Assembly (NCBI GenBank): GCA_023431345.1
Contig: JAEYWK010000070.1
Location: 1-64,000 of the forward strand
Reading direction: 5' to 3'
From: Pseudomonadota bacterium
Lineage (GTDB): Bacteria; Myxococcota_A; Polyangia; Polyangiales; Polyangiaceae
Length of the DNA: 64,000 nucleotides
In this document: positions 25,025 to 35,000 of the stretch, piece after piece
Layout of the letters: the number at the start of each line of letters is the position of its first letter
Position numbering within the stretch: the first letter of the stretch is position 1
Translations under genes and position numbers: made by a program
The notes under the pieces: model-generated
The model's database searches: none
Told to the model about the DNA's origin: nothing
Seen by the model: the letters and a program-made list of their open reading frames with translations, nothing else

Positions 25025-25657
25025 GTGCAACAGCGACAGTCTATCGAGTCACCCCACGACAACGCCGCAACTGCCCCCCAGCATTCACCTCGGCGCACCT
25101 CGCTGCTCATCACGGGCGCATCAGCCCTCGTGCTGGCGCTGTTCGTCGCCGGTTGCCCCGAGCCGGGTGATCTCGACGACCCCGGCATGTACCCGGCGGA
25201 TCCGAACAAGGCCGGCAGCACCGGCGGCAGCACCGCCGGTGGTGGCACGGGCGGCAGCACCGCCGGTGGTGGCACGGGCGGCAGCAACACCGCCGGTGGC
25301 AGCGCGGGCGGCAGCGCGTGTGAAACCCCCTGCCTCGCGACTGCGCTCAAGGCGTGCACCATCTGCCACAGCAGCCAGCCAGCGCTGCAGAATGCCAAGC
25401 TCGATCTGCAGAGCCCGGGCATGACCGCGCGCTTGAAGGATCAACCGGCCACGCACTTGGAGGTGCTCGATTCGAGCACCTGCCCCACGGGCGACAAGCT
25501 GATCGACTCGGCCAACCCCGCCCAAAGCTGGTTCTTGAAGAAGCTCGTCGCGGACTTTGGCACGTGCGGCTTGGCCATGCCGGTCGGCGCTCCGCTGACC
25601 ATGTCGGAACTGGACTGCATGAAAGAGTACGTCAACTGCGTGGCGGGGGGCATGTGA
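25025..25657 (+). CDS. Lipoprotein with Gly-rich repeat linker and CxxCH motif
   Basis: 210 residues, GTG start with GAGGAG 5 bases upstream. A polar 25-residue lead, then a hydrophobic segment ending in FVAGC (lipobox). A linker built of imperfect GGSTAGGGT repeats follows, encoded by two identical 27-base units at 25223-25276 plus a degenerate third. The C-terminal domain has CETPC, then CTICHS, a CxxCH heme-c attachment motif, and three further cysteines. Likely a surface or periplasmic single-heme cytochrome-like lipoprotein, although such cysteine motifs also occur without heme in planctomycete/myxobacterial proteins. Translationally coupled to the next gene (TGATG). Confidence 0.72.
   Translation: MQQRQSIESPHDNAATAPQHSPRRTSLLITGASALVLALFVAGCPEPGDLDDPGMYPADPNKAGSTGGSTAGGGTGGSTAGGGTGGSNTAGGSAGGSACETPCLATALKACTICHSSQPALQNAKLDLQSPGMTARLKDQPATHLEVLDSSTCPTGDKLIDSANPAQSWFLKKLVADFGTCGLAMPVGAPLTMSELDCMKEYVNCVAGGM
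25223..25276 (+). repeat. 27-bp tandem repeat (2 perfect copies) in the lipoprotein linker
   Basis: Two identical 27-base units at 25223-25249 and 25250-25276, with an imperfect third copy to about 25306, encode the Gly/Ser/Thr/Ala linker of the CxxCH lipoprotein. In-frame, so copy-number change would only lengthen or shorten the linker. Confidence 0.75.
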
Positions 25658-27003
25658 TGGTGGCGCGTTTCCGAAGCCCGCTTCGCGTCAGCCTCCTCCT
25701 CAGTACCTTAGTCGCCGCAGTGGCCCTACCGCAGGCAGCGCTCGAGCGCGACGCGCACGCGCAATCCGCGAGCAAAAAGAAGGTCGCGGTCGGCGGGTTC
25801 GAAGGCAACAAGAGCGCTGACGCCCGCAAGGCCTTCCTCGCCTCGCTGAAGGAAGACGGCAGCTACGAGGTGACCGACGCCGAAGACGTGAAGGCTTCCG
25901 CCAAGGCGCCGGCCATCGCCGAGGCAGCCAAGAATCTCGGCGTCGCCGTCGTCATCACGGGCAAGGTCGGCAGGACCGGCGTGAAGCTGAAGGTGCTGAA
26001 CGGCGCCGACGGCACCGTCGTCGAAGAGGTCGAGGTCAAGGGCGCCGGCGGCAAGCTCAAGGGTAACCTCACCAAAGAGGGCGCTTCCGCCGTCGCCTCC
26101 GCCGTCAGCGCAGTCCAGGTCGAAGAAGAGGAAGAGGAGCCGCCGGTCGAGGAGCAGTCGACCGAGGCGGAGACCGAAGGCGAAGGCGAGGCGGAGGCGG
26201 ACGCAGACAGCGCAGCGCCAAGCGGTGAGGGCATCTCGCCATTCGACATCACGGCTGGCCTGCGGCCGATGCACCGCACCTTCAAGTTTCACAGCACGGT
26301 AGCGGACGCTCGGCCCAGCGAGTTCTACCAGATGCTCAGCCACGAGCTGCCGCTCGGGCCGGCGCTGTACGTCGACCTGAATTGGTACCCTGGGTCGCAC
26401 TTCACGACGGGCCCCGCGGAGTGGGTGGGTCTCACTGCAGGCTACGAGAAGGGCGTCGCGATCAAATCCGTGTACCGCGAGGGCGAAGGCGACGCGGAAC
26501 GAACGCTGAAAACCGACGAGCAGCAGTGGTACGCGGGCCTGCGCCTGCGCCTGCCGCTCGGGGCGCATCGCCTCGGAGCCATCGCGACCTACGGCCAGCA
26601 CTCCTTCTTGCTCGACGGTGACAGCGATCGCGCGCTCATCCCCGATGTGAAGTACACGAACGTGCGCGTCGGCATCGACGGCGAGCTGCGCTTCGGTGGA
26701 TTCCTCGTCGGTGCTCGCATCGGCAAGCGCTTCGTCACCAGCACCGGCGCCCTGGAGACGGTCTGGTTCTCGAACGTCAAGACGAGCTCGCTCGAAGCCG
26801 GCGCCACGCTCGGCTACCGGCTCGCGAGCGTCGTGGACCTCCTGGCGGGGGTGGATTGGCTGCGTTATGCCTTCGACTTCAATCCCGTCGCTCCCCGTCC
26901 TGCAAACCAGAGCCTCGAGTCCCTCGTCGCTGGCGGCGCCGTCGACGAGTACATCGTTGGCCACATCGGCCTGCGCTTCCGGCTACCGGGAGCGAGCGAA
27001 TAG
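25657..27003 (+). CDS. Exported protein: TolB-N/CsgG-like N-domain, acidic linker, beta-barrel-like C-domain
   Basis: 448 residues. ATG overlaps the previous stop. Signal peptide to about residue 36 (ending AHAQ). Residues 40-150 (KKKVAVGGFEGNKS..., VVITGKVGR) look like the alpha/beta domain found in TolB-N/FlgT/CsgG-type proteins that measure or nucleate at the outer membrane. Residues 150-190 are a Glu/Asp-rich linker. The C-terminal 240 residues alternate polar and aromatic/hydrophobic residues and end in a strand finishing LRFRLPGASE, suggesting an outer-membrane beta-barrel. The family is not identified by name. Coupling to the CxxCH lipoprotein suggests a joint envelope function. Confidence 0.65.
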   Translation: MVARFRSPLRVSLLLSTLVAAVALPQAALERDAHAQSASKKKVAVGGFEGNKSADARKAFLASLKEDGSYEVTDAEDVKASAKAPAIAEAAKNLGVAVVITGKVGRTGVKLKVLNGADGTVVEEVEVKGAGGKLKGNLTKEGASAVASAVSAVQVEEEEEEPPVEEQSTEAETEGEGEAEADADSAAPSGEGISPFDITAGLRPMHRTFKFHSTVADARPSEFYQMLSHELPLGPALYVDLNWYPGSHFTTGPAEWVGLTAGYEKGVAIKSVYREGEGDAERTLKTDEQQWYAGLRLRLPLGAHRLGAIATYGQHSFLLDGDSDRALIPDVKYTNVRVGIDGELRFGGFLVGARIGKRFVTSTGALETVWFSNVKTSSLEAGATLGYRLASVVDLLAGVDWLRYAFDFNPVAPRPANQSLESLVAGGAVDEYIVGHIGLRFRLPGASE

Positions 27004-27077
27004 CGGCGTGGCCTCAGGGCCGGCGCCGGTCGGATGGCTCGGGCGCGTTTGAAAGCGCGCGCTATACTGGCGCGCGA

Positions 27078-27605
27078 ATGTCTGCGCTTTCTCGGACCGT
27101 GTGCTGCGTGTTGGCGCTGGCCCTCGCGGCCTGCAGTCGTGAGCCCGAGATTGCCGAGCCCGGCGCGATGTCGTCTGCGAAGCCTCTGGCGCTGCCCGCC
27201 GGCGACGGCGCGCGCAAGCTGTTCGGCTCCGCGCTGGGCTCCAGCCCGCGCGCCGAGCTGAGCGAAGTGCTCGCGTCCCCCGACAAGTTCAAGGATCAGA
27301 CCGTCACCGTCGAAGGCAACGTGCGCTCGGCCTGCACCCGCAAGGGTTGTTGGATGGAGCTCACGCAAACGGCGGACGCCGCCTCGCCCGGCTGCCGCGT
27401 TACCTTCAAAGACTACGGATTTTTCGTACCAACGGATTCGGCTGGCTCTCGAGCCCGCGTCGAAGCCAGCGTCGAAACAAAAACGATCAAGCCGAGCATG
27501 GTGGCGCACCTCGAAGAAGAGGGCGCGAAATTCGCTGATAAGGCCGCCAATGGCGCCGCCACCGAGGTGCGTTTGGTCGCGACGGGCGTCGAGATGTGGC
27601 GCTAG
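27078..27605 (+). CDS. DUF4920-like lipoprotein
   Basis: 175 residues from ATG 27078. Signal peptide with lipobox ALAAC (Cys19), then a beta-rich domain with VEGNVRSACTRKGCWMEL and GCRVTFKDYGFFVP. The paired Cys in CTRKGCW plus the later GCRV Cys, and the overall pattern, match DUF4920 proteins of unknown function, often found near metal or redox proteins. A TATACT sequence lies at 27063-27068, just before the start, but without a convincing -35. Confidence 0.7.
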   Translation: MSALSRTVCCVLALALAACSREPEIAEPGAMSSAKPLALPAGDGARKLFGSALGSSPRAELSEVLASPDKFKDQTVTVEGNVRSACTRKGCWMELTQTADAASPGCRVTFKDYGFFVPTDSAGSRARVEASVETKTIKPSMVAHLEEEGAKFADKAANGAATEVRLVATGVEMWR

Positions 27606-27655
27606 GGCGGCCGCTTATTTCACGGCGCCGCTCAAGATATGCTAGGCACGGTTCG

Positions 27656-28639
27656 ATGCGCTTTTTGGCCAGAATCGCGCTGTGCTGCTCGGTCTTGCTC
27701 TGCTCCGGCGCCGCCGCGGGCAAAGAGCATGTCGTGGCCGACGGCCAGACCCTCGGCAAAATCGCCAAGCGCTATCAGATCAGCATCGCCGCGCTCTGCA
27801 AGGCCAATAGCATCACTCGCCGCGAGAAGATCAAAGCCGGTCAGCGGCTGATCATCCCCGGCCCCGGCGAGGACGGTGGCGACACCGTCAACGCCTCCGT
27901 GCGGCGCGATGAGCCCGCGTCCAAGCGCGAGCCCGAGTCACGCAAAGACAAAGAGCGAGAAGACCCCGACGATCGCTCCGTCGGCGGGGGGATGCGGCAG
28001 ATCGACCTACCGGGCGCCGCGCCGGCCTATTACTTCGAGCCGCAAGGCAAAGGGCGCCTCGGGCTCAAGCCGGTGCTCGTGTACCTGCACGGGCGGGGCG
28101 GGCACCCCGCGAGCGATTGCCGGCGCTGGGCTCCCCTCGCGCGCCGCTACGGCTGGCTCGTGTGCCCGAGCGGCCCCGTGCCGTACGGTGACGGGCGCGC
28201 CTGGGACAACAACTGGCCGAGCGCTCACCACGCGACGATGGCGGCCATCAGCGCGCTGCGCGACAAATACGGGCGCCGCGTGCAGCTCTGGGGCAACACG
28301 CTGATCGGCTTCTCCGAGGGCGCTTTCGCGGCCATGAACGTCGGCGTGCGCGAGCCGCGCACCTTCAATCGCTGGCTCATCCTCGCCGCCAACTCGAAGT
28401 ACTGGGGCGGCCCCGGCTTGGAGGCGCTCGGCTCCGCGAAGAACCGCGTACGCCGCGTGTTCTTGATCACCGGCGAGCACGACGGCGTGCTCGAGGGTAC
28501 TCACCAGGTGCAAGCCTGGCTGCGGAAGGCGGGCGTTCCGACGAAGGTGCTGACGCCCAACAACATGGGCCATGAAGTGCCGCTCGAGAAGAAGACCGAG
28601 ATGTACCGCTCGGCGCTCGGCTGGCTCGACGCCGGCTGA
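27656..28639 (+). CDS. LysM-domain alpha/beta hydrolase (exported)
   Basis: 327 residues from ATG 27656 (MRFLARIALCCSVLL..., signal peptide to about residue 23). Residues 24-68 form one LysM domain (VVADGQTLGKIAKRYQIS...IKAGQRLIIPG), which binds peptidoglycan or chitin. A charged linker leads to an alpha/beta-hydrolase domain: oxyanion LHGRGGHP, nucleophile elbow GFSEG, acid in TGEHDG, His in NNMGHEVP. It resembles phospholipase/carboxylesterase or poly(hydroxybutyrate)-type esterases. The natural inference is an envelope-bound esterase held on the cell wall. Substrate unknown. Confidence 0.78.
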   Translation: MRFLARIALCCSVLLCSGAAAGKEHVVADGQTLGKIAKRYQISIAALCKANSITRREKIKAGQRLIIPGPGEDGGDTVNASVRRDEPASKREPESRKDKEREDPDDRSVGGGMRQIDLPGAAPAYYFEPQGKGRLGLKPVLVYLHGRGGHPASDCRRWAPLARRYGWLVCPSGPVPYGDGRAWDNNWPSAHHATMAAISALRDKYGRRVQLWGNTLIGFSEGAFAAMNVGVREPRTFNRWLILAANSKYWGGPGLEALGSAKNRVRRVFLITGEHDGVLEGTHQVQAWLRKAGVPTKVLTPNNMGHEVPLEKKTEMYRSALGWLDAG

Positions 28640-28698
28640 CGACCACCCCGCCCCCCGGCGGCGTCAGCTCGGTTCCAGCTCAGCGGGCGTCGTCCTCG

Positions 28699-28726
28699 AC
28701 TGAGATCAGCGGAGCCTTCGCTCAGT
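28699..28726. terminator. Candidate bidirectional terminator hairpin
   Basis: ACTGAG...AGCG, loop, CGCT directly followed by CTCAGT between the convergent LysM-hydrolase and Cys/His-rich genes. The stem is 6 plus 4 base pairs with a 3-base bulge. It overlaps the last codons of the minus-strand gene and has no clear U-tract, so the call is tentative. Confidence 0.3.
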
Positions 28727-29000
28727 GATACGCGGGAGCGGCGTTGACGGGCTTGTTCGTCCGATCGTGCTCGTCTACCAGGTACTTCGCACTCACCTCG
28801 CAGCCAGCGCACGCGGCGAACTGCGACTTGTGCTGGCAGGTGATGACCGTCGCGCTGGGCGGCGCCGCGGAGAACTCTTCCGGATCGATGTGACGACCAC
28901 AAGCGATGCAGTGGATGTGCTGGGCGTGGTCATGACCGCCGCCGCCGCCCCCGTTCAGTTCCTTCTTCTCGCGCTTGGTCAGACGTTTCTGTCGCTTCAT
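28722..29000 (-). CDS. Small Cys/His-rich putative metal-binding protein
   Basis: 92 residues, ATG. A Lys/Arg-rich N-terminus (MKRQKRLTKREKKEL), a Gly stretch with GHDHAQHIH, then CIACGRHIDPEEF, TCQHKSQFAACAGC and a polar tail. The two CxxC units with interspersed His suggest a zinc-ribbon-like or other metal-binding fold. Position 15 bases downstream of the giant TPR gene on the same strand suggests cotranscription. No named family recognised. Confidence 0.62.
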   Translation of the reverse strand: MKRQKRLTKREKKELNGGGGGGHDHAQHIHCIACGRHIDPEEFSAAPPSATVITCQHKSQFAACAGCEVSAKYLVDEHDRTNKPVNAAPAYH

Positions 29001-29015
29001 GGCGGCTCGGCTTTA

Positions 29016-32000
29016 TCACAGCTCCGCGAGGAGCGCTCGCGCGGCTTCGTGGTCGGGGTTCTCGGCTGTCGCCTTGGTGGCGAGCACCTTGGCTTTGCGT
29101 AGGTCACCCGCCTTCTTGGCCAGGAGCGCGAGGTTGTAGTTGGCGTCTGCCTTCATCTCGGTCGTGGCGCCGTCGCTCGAGCCCGGCTCGGGCGCCTTCA
29201 TGATCGCGATGCCGCGGAACGCGCGCTGCGCGACGTCGTCTTCGTCGATCTCCATCGCCAGCGCGCCGAGCCGACTGGCAAGTTGGCCATTTTTGGGGTC
29301 GAGCTCGAAAGCGCGCGTGAGAGCGACGAGCGCGTCCGACAGGAAGCCGTCCTGAAGATGGAGGTTGGCGATCTCTAGGTAAACTTGCGCGAGCGCCTTG
29401 ATGCGCCGGCCCTTGTTGGCTTCGGCGACGGACGTGAGCAGCGCCAAGGCGTCCTCGTTGCGCTGCGCCGCCTCGTAAGCGCGAGCCAGCTGCACGACGG
29501 CGTCGATGTTGTCCGGATCCTGCTCGCGCACCAGCTCCAAGATGCGCACCGCTGCGTCCGCCTGGCCGTCGCTGGCCAGGAGCAGCTCGCCGGCGCGCAG
29601 CAGCAGGCGCTTCTGCTCGCCCGCGTCTTCGGCGACCTTGGCGTCTTCCAGCAGCATCTCCGACAGCTCGCGGACGGCGCCGATCGACTGGTACACGTGC
29701 TGCAACCGCAGCCGCAGATCGGGGCGGCGTCGGTCGACGGTCAGCGCTCGCTCGAGCCCCGCGCGCGCGTCTTCGGGTCGCCCCAGCAGCTCACAGGCGT
29801 CCGCCAAGCGCAGCGCGTCGCGCACCAGCTCGTCGCCGTTCTCGGCCTCCACCAAGCGCGACAGCGTCTCGACGGCGTGCTCGGCGTTGCCGGTGCGCGT
29901 AGAGAGCTCGGCCAGGCGTCGCAGGGCCTCGACGTCGCCCGGCATTTCGCGCACGAACTCCGAGAGACGCGCTCGCGCTCCGTGCGCGTCGCCGGCGGCC
30001 TCCAGCAGCTCGACCAAGCGCAGCGTGAGCCGGCGGTCTTCGGGCGGCTCCGCTCGCGCGATCGCGCGCTCCAGCGAGTCGATCAGGTCCGGCGCCAGCG
30101 AAGGATCGACGGCGTAAGCGTCCTCCAGCGCCGCCACCGCCTCTTCGTCGCGCGAGAGCTCGCCGAGCAGCTGGGCGCGCTTACGCAAGAGCGTCGCGTC
30201 CTGACTGGCCATGCCAATGAAGGTGTCGAGGGAGCGCAGGGCCGCGTCTGGTTGCTCCGCGGAGCGGTAGGCCTCCACCAAGCGGTCGAGCAGCCGCGCG
30301 TCACCCGCTCGCTCACGCAACGACACGTTCAAGAGGCCCGCCACCTTGGCGTAGTCTTCGCGCTCGGTGTAACGCACGATCAACAGATCGCGCAGCGACG
30401 AGTCGCGTGGGTTGGCCGAGAAGCTCGTCTCGAGCGCACGCTCGGCGCCCTCACGGTCACCCAGCTCCTCGCGCAGCGCGGCCAGGCGCCGGCCGAGCGT
30501 CGCGGCCTCGAGCCCCGTCTGCACGCGCAGCAGGCCCTCGATGGCGTCCGCGATCAGCTGCGGGTCACCGAGCTTCTCCGCCAGCGCGAGCGCCACCCGC
30601 AAGAGCTCCGGATCCTCTGGCGCCCACTGCAGCGCGGCGCGGCAGACGTCGATGGCAGCGTCGAGCTGCCGCTTCTCCGACAGGAGCCGCACCAACTCCA
30701 GCGACAAGCCGACCACGCGCGGCACGTCGTTCTGATCCTTGGCCCGATCGAGCTCGGTCGAGAGCAGCGCGGCCAGCTCCGCGTCGCGGCCGCTCGCGGT
30801 GAGCAGCTCGCGCAGCCGCGCGACGGCCGTAATACACGCCGGATCGTCGGCGATCACCTCGAACAGCGCCTTGATGGCGGGCCCTTCGTTGCCGGGCTTT
30901 TGCAGCAGCAGCTCGGCGCGCTCGAGCCGGAGCTGGCTGCGCTCGGCCGGATCTTGCAGGTCCTCGCTCACCTGCCCCAAGAGCTCCGCCAGCTCCTCGT
31001 ACTGGCCGGTCGTGCGCAGCAGCTGCGAAAGCGGCTGCCACAGCTCACGGGACGCAGGATCCCTTCGGTAGAGCTCTCGGTACAGCCGCACGGCTCGCGC
31101 CTGCTCGGCCTCGATGGTCGCGCACTCCCTGGCTAGCTCGAGCGTCTCCGCGCGGCGCTCGTCGTCATCGGCGGTCGTCGCCAGCGCCTGCTCGCGCAGG
31201 TCGAGGCTCTTCCCGAGCTCGCCCTGCTGCGCGTAGATGCTGGCCAGCGTGCGCCGCGCGTCGGAGGCTTCGACGGGCGTCAGCGCGGCTTCCTCGTTTT
31301 CGAGCACCGCGATCAAGCCCAGCTGCGCCAGGTGCATGTCGCCGAGCTCACTCGTCGCCGAGAGCAGCTCGAGCAGCGCGTCGCCGGTAACCCCAGGCTG
31401 CGCCAGGTTCACCACCAGCACCTCCGCCAAGCCACGCGCGTCGCCCTGAGCGCGCGCCAGCCGCTCGCGCAGCGCCGACAGCTTCGGCAAGAGCGCGTCG
31501 GGTACGTTGAGCCCACTGATCGCGCCCAGCGCTACGGCCGGATCGAGGCGCAGATCCAGGGCTCTTTCGAGCAGCGCGAGCCCCTCACCCACTTGCCCTT
31601 CGCTCGCGAGCTTGGTCCGCGAGAGCCGGAAGTACAGATCCGGATCGCTGGGGGCGGCGTCGCCCGCTTGCTCCAGGCGTCGCTCGAGCACGCGCGCCTC
31701 CGCCGCGGCCTCACCGAGGTGATCGTAGATGCGTCCGAGCGCGGACCAGGCTTGATCCCCGCCCTCACCCGCCGGCGCGTCGTCGAGCAGGCGCTCGATC
31801 ACCTGGGCGCGTTCGCGGAAGCTGCCCTTGTTCTCTTCCAGGCCGCCCAAGTGCTCCGCGTGCAAAATCACCAGATCGGCCAGCGCGCTGGCCGCCTCCG
31901 CCGGCGACAGCACCTGCTCGAGGCGCCCTTGCAGCGCGCGGGCCAACAGATCGTGGCGTCCGCGATTCCTGAGCGCCGCCTCGAGGGCGAGCGCCTCGCG

Positions 32001-35000
32001 GCCGTTCTCCGACGACGCCTCGAACGCGCTCTCCACCAGCTCTTGAGCGCGGGCCTCGTCGCCGCGGCGCACCGACAGCTCGCTCAGCGACAACAGCGCC
32101 TCCGTCTTGCTCGGCGCCTCCGGATCGTCGTCGCGCCCGACCACCAGCATCAAGCTGCGGAACATGCGCTCGGCGCGCTCGTAGTCACCCTGCTCCATGG
32201 CGACGCGGCCGAGCATCTGCATGATGCCGGGGTGCGCCGGATCGATCTTCGACGCGGCGTCGAGCTCCTTCAAAGCCTCGCCCGGCTCATCGCTGGCGAG
32301 CAGCACGCGCGCGAGCTGGAAGTGGGCTTGAGCGCGGTCCTTCGGCTTGCGCGCTCCATAGCGCTGAATCTGCTCGCGTAGCACTACTTGGGCGTCGGGG
32401 TAGCGAGCGGCGAGGAACAGCGCCTGAGAGAGCCGCAAGCGCAGCTTCTGATCATCGGGGTCGAGCTCGATGGCCTGCTCCAGCAGCGGCGCGGCCAGGG
32501 CCGGCTCATCGCGGTGCGTGAGCTGGATCTCGGCCGCGTCGCGCAGCAGCCCAATGCGCTGACGCCGGTCTGAGGTGCGCTGGGCCTCGTCGGCGAGCAG
32601 CGCGGCGAGCGCAGCGTGGTCGGACAGCTCGCGGTACAGGTCGGCCAAGGCCGCGCGCACCGCCTGCGCGTCGATCGCGACCCGCGCCGCGCGCTCGAGC
32701 GCCGAACGCGCGCGCTCCGGCGAGCCCAGCTCGCGGTACACGCTGAGCAGCTCCAGCGCGCGCTCGGCGATCAGCTCGGAGTTGTCCAGCAAGAGCAGGC
32801 GCTCGAGCGCGCCGGCGGCGCGGGGCAGCTCGCCTTGGGCGCGGAAGATACGGGCCAACGCTTGCAGCGAGGCTTCCCCGCCGAGGGCGGCGCCCGCTTC
32901 GTGGTTCTTCACCGCGCGCTTGACGTCGCTCAGCCGCTGCTCGGCGTTCTCGCCCGCGCGCGCGTAGAGCAGCGCGGCTCCTGCCGTGTCGTGTCGCGCT
33001 TCACGCGCCTGAGCTTGGGCCTCCCACAGCTCGACGATCTCGCGGTGCAGCCCCTGCTCCTCCAAGAGCAGCGACAAGCGCGTCACGGAAGCGCGCGCGA
33101 CGTCGTCGCCCGGCTCCTCCGCGAGCAGCTCGTTGAACAGGGTGATCGCGCTCTTGCTGTCGTCCAGCCGATCGGAGCACAAGCACGCGGCGTCGCGACG
33201 CAGCTCACGCTGACGCGAGAGCGCGAACGGCAGCTTGGCCGCGTCGAGCAGCTCCGACACCACCGTCTCGAACTCACCGCGCTCGAGCCGGCGCGCGCTC
33301 AGCTCCGAGACGGCCCAATCCGCGGCGGCCAGCGCCTCTGGCTCGGCATCGGCGCGGTAAGCCGCGATGGCCAGATCGCGCAGGCGCTCGACGACGGCCA
33401 GCCCCAGCGCGGCGTCGGCCGGCTGCAGCCCCGCGACCTCGATCGCGCGCTCCCAGTCGCGCGCGACCACGAACGCCTCGAGCGCCTTGCGCAGCTCGCC
33501 GGTGTGGTGCCGGTGCACGGCGCCGAGCTCGAGGTACAGCGTGCGCTGGCGCGCCGCCTCCGCCTCGTGCTCGACCTCGTCGTCGTAGAGCTCAGCCAGC
33601 GCCGTGAAGTCTTGCTCTTCCCCGAGCAGCTCCTTGAGCGACTCGAACAGCTCCGGCGAGCGACCGTGGAGCTTTCGTACCCGTCGAAAAGCCGCGATCG
33701 CGCGCGGCCGGTCGTCGAGCGCGCGCGAGAGCAGCTGCGCCGCGCGGGTGCGATCGCTGCGCGCGGAGTCGTCGTCGTCGCTCAGCTCCGCGCGGCGCTC
33801 GAGGGCGACGACCAGCTCCTCGAAGCGACGCGCGCGCTCGAGCGCCTTGCACAGCGCGTCGATCGCCTCGACGTCGTCGGCGCCGAGCTTCAAGCGCGCC
33901 TCCAGGTTCACGATCGCGCGCGCCGGGTCGCCGAGGCGCGACAGCGCGACCTCCGCCGCCTCACCGAGCGCCAGCCGTCGCTCCGGCGCCGCGGGCGCCA
34001 GCTCCGCCAAGCGCTCGAGCACGCCCGTCAGCTCTTCGGGCGCTCCGTCGCTACGCAAGATGCCCGCGAGCGCGCGCGCCGCGAGCAGCGCGTCCGAGCG
34101 CTCGGCGTCGGGCAGCGCCAGCACGCCGCGGTACAGCTCCGCCGCCGCCGCGTGGTTCTGCAGGCCCTGCTCGTAGGTCTGCCCCGCCTCGAGGAACAAG
34201 CTACCGCGCGTGGCGGGGCTGACGGGTCCGAGCGCGACTCCGCGCAGGACCTCGGCGCGCCGCTCGAGCGCGCCCAGGTCCAGGGCGAGCTTGGCCAGAC
34301 GCTTTCGGCGCTCCGCGTCGTCCGGGATCAGCGCCACGATGCCGGCCAGCGTGTCGAACGCGCCGCTCGGATCCCCCAGCGCGGAGAGGCGGAGCTCGAC
34401 GGCCTCGTCGAGCAGCGGCACGCGGTCGGCAGGCGCGGAGCCCTCGGCCTCCAGCTCCAGCATCCGCACCACGTCCAGCATGCTCTCTTGCGCGCGGTAG
34501 TGGCGGCACAGCAGGCGGGCCGCAGCCACGCGCACGCTCGGCGCGCCCTCGACCGCCGAAAGCTCGGAGCCCGGCAGCGCGACGACACGCTCGAGCAGCG
34601 CGACCCCGTCCGTCTCCCCGCCCGCCGCCGACAGCAGCTTCGCCGCCAGCGTGAGCGCCTCGCCCGGCTCGTTCAAATCGAGCCACAGCGCGGCGACGCG
34701 GCCAAGCAAGTCGTTTTGCTCGGCGGGCTTGGCGCTCGCGCTTCGCAGGCGCAAGCTGAGCAGGTCGATCAGGGGGCGCTTCCTGCCGTTGCGCTCGTAC
34801 AAGCGCTCCAGCGACGCCTCCACCCGTTGATCGCCGGGGTTATCGCGGTTCAGGCGCTCGAAATACTCGATGGCGCGGTCGGCGTTGCCGGCGAAGTCGC
34901 GCGCCGCCATCGCCGCCTCGCGCAAGAGCTCGACGCGCTCCGTGCTGGACAAATCGCGCGCGAGCCGCGCGTCGTACAGCGCGAACAGCTCGCTATAACG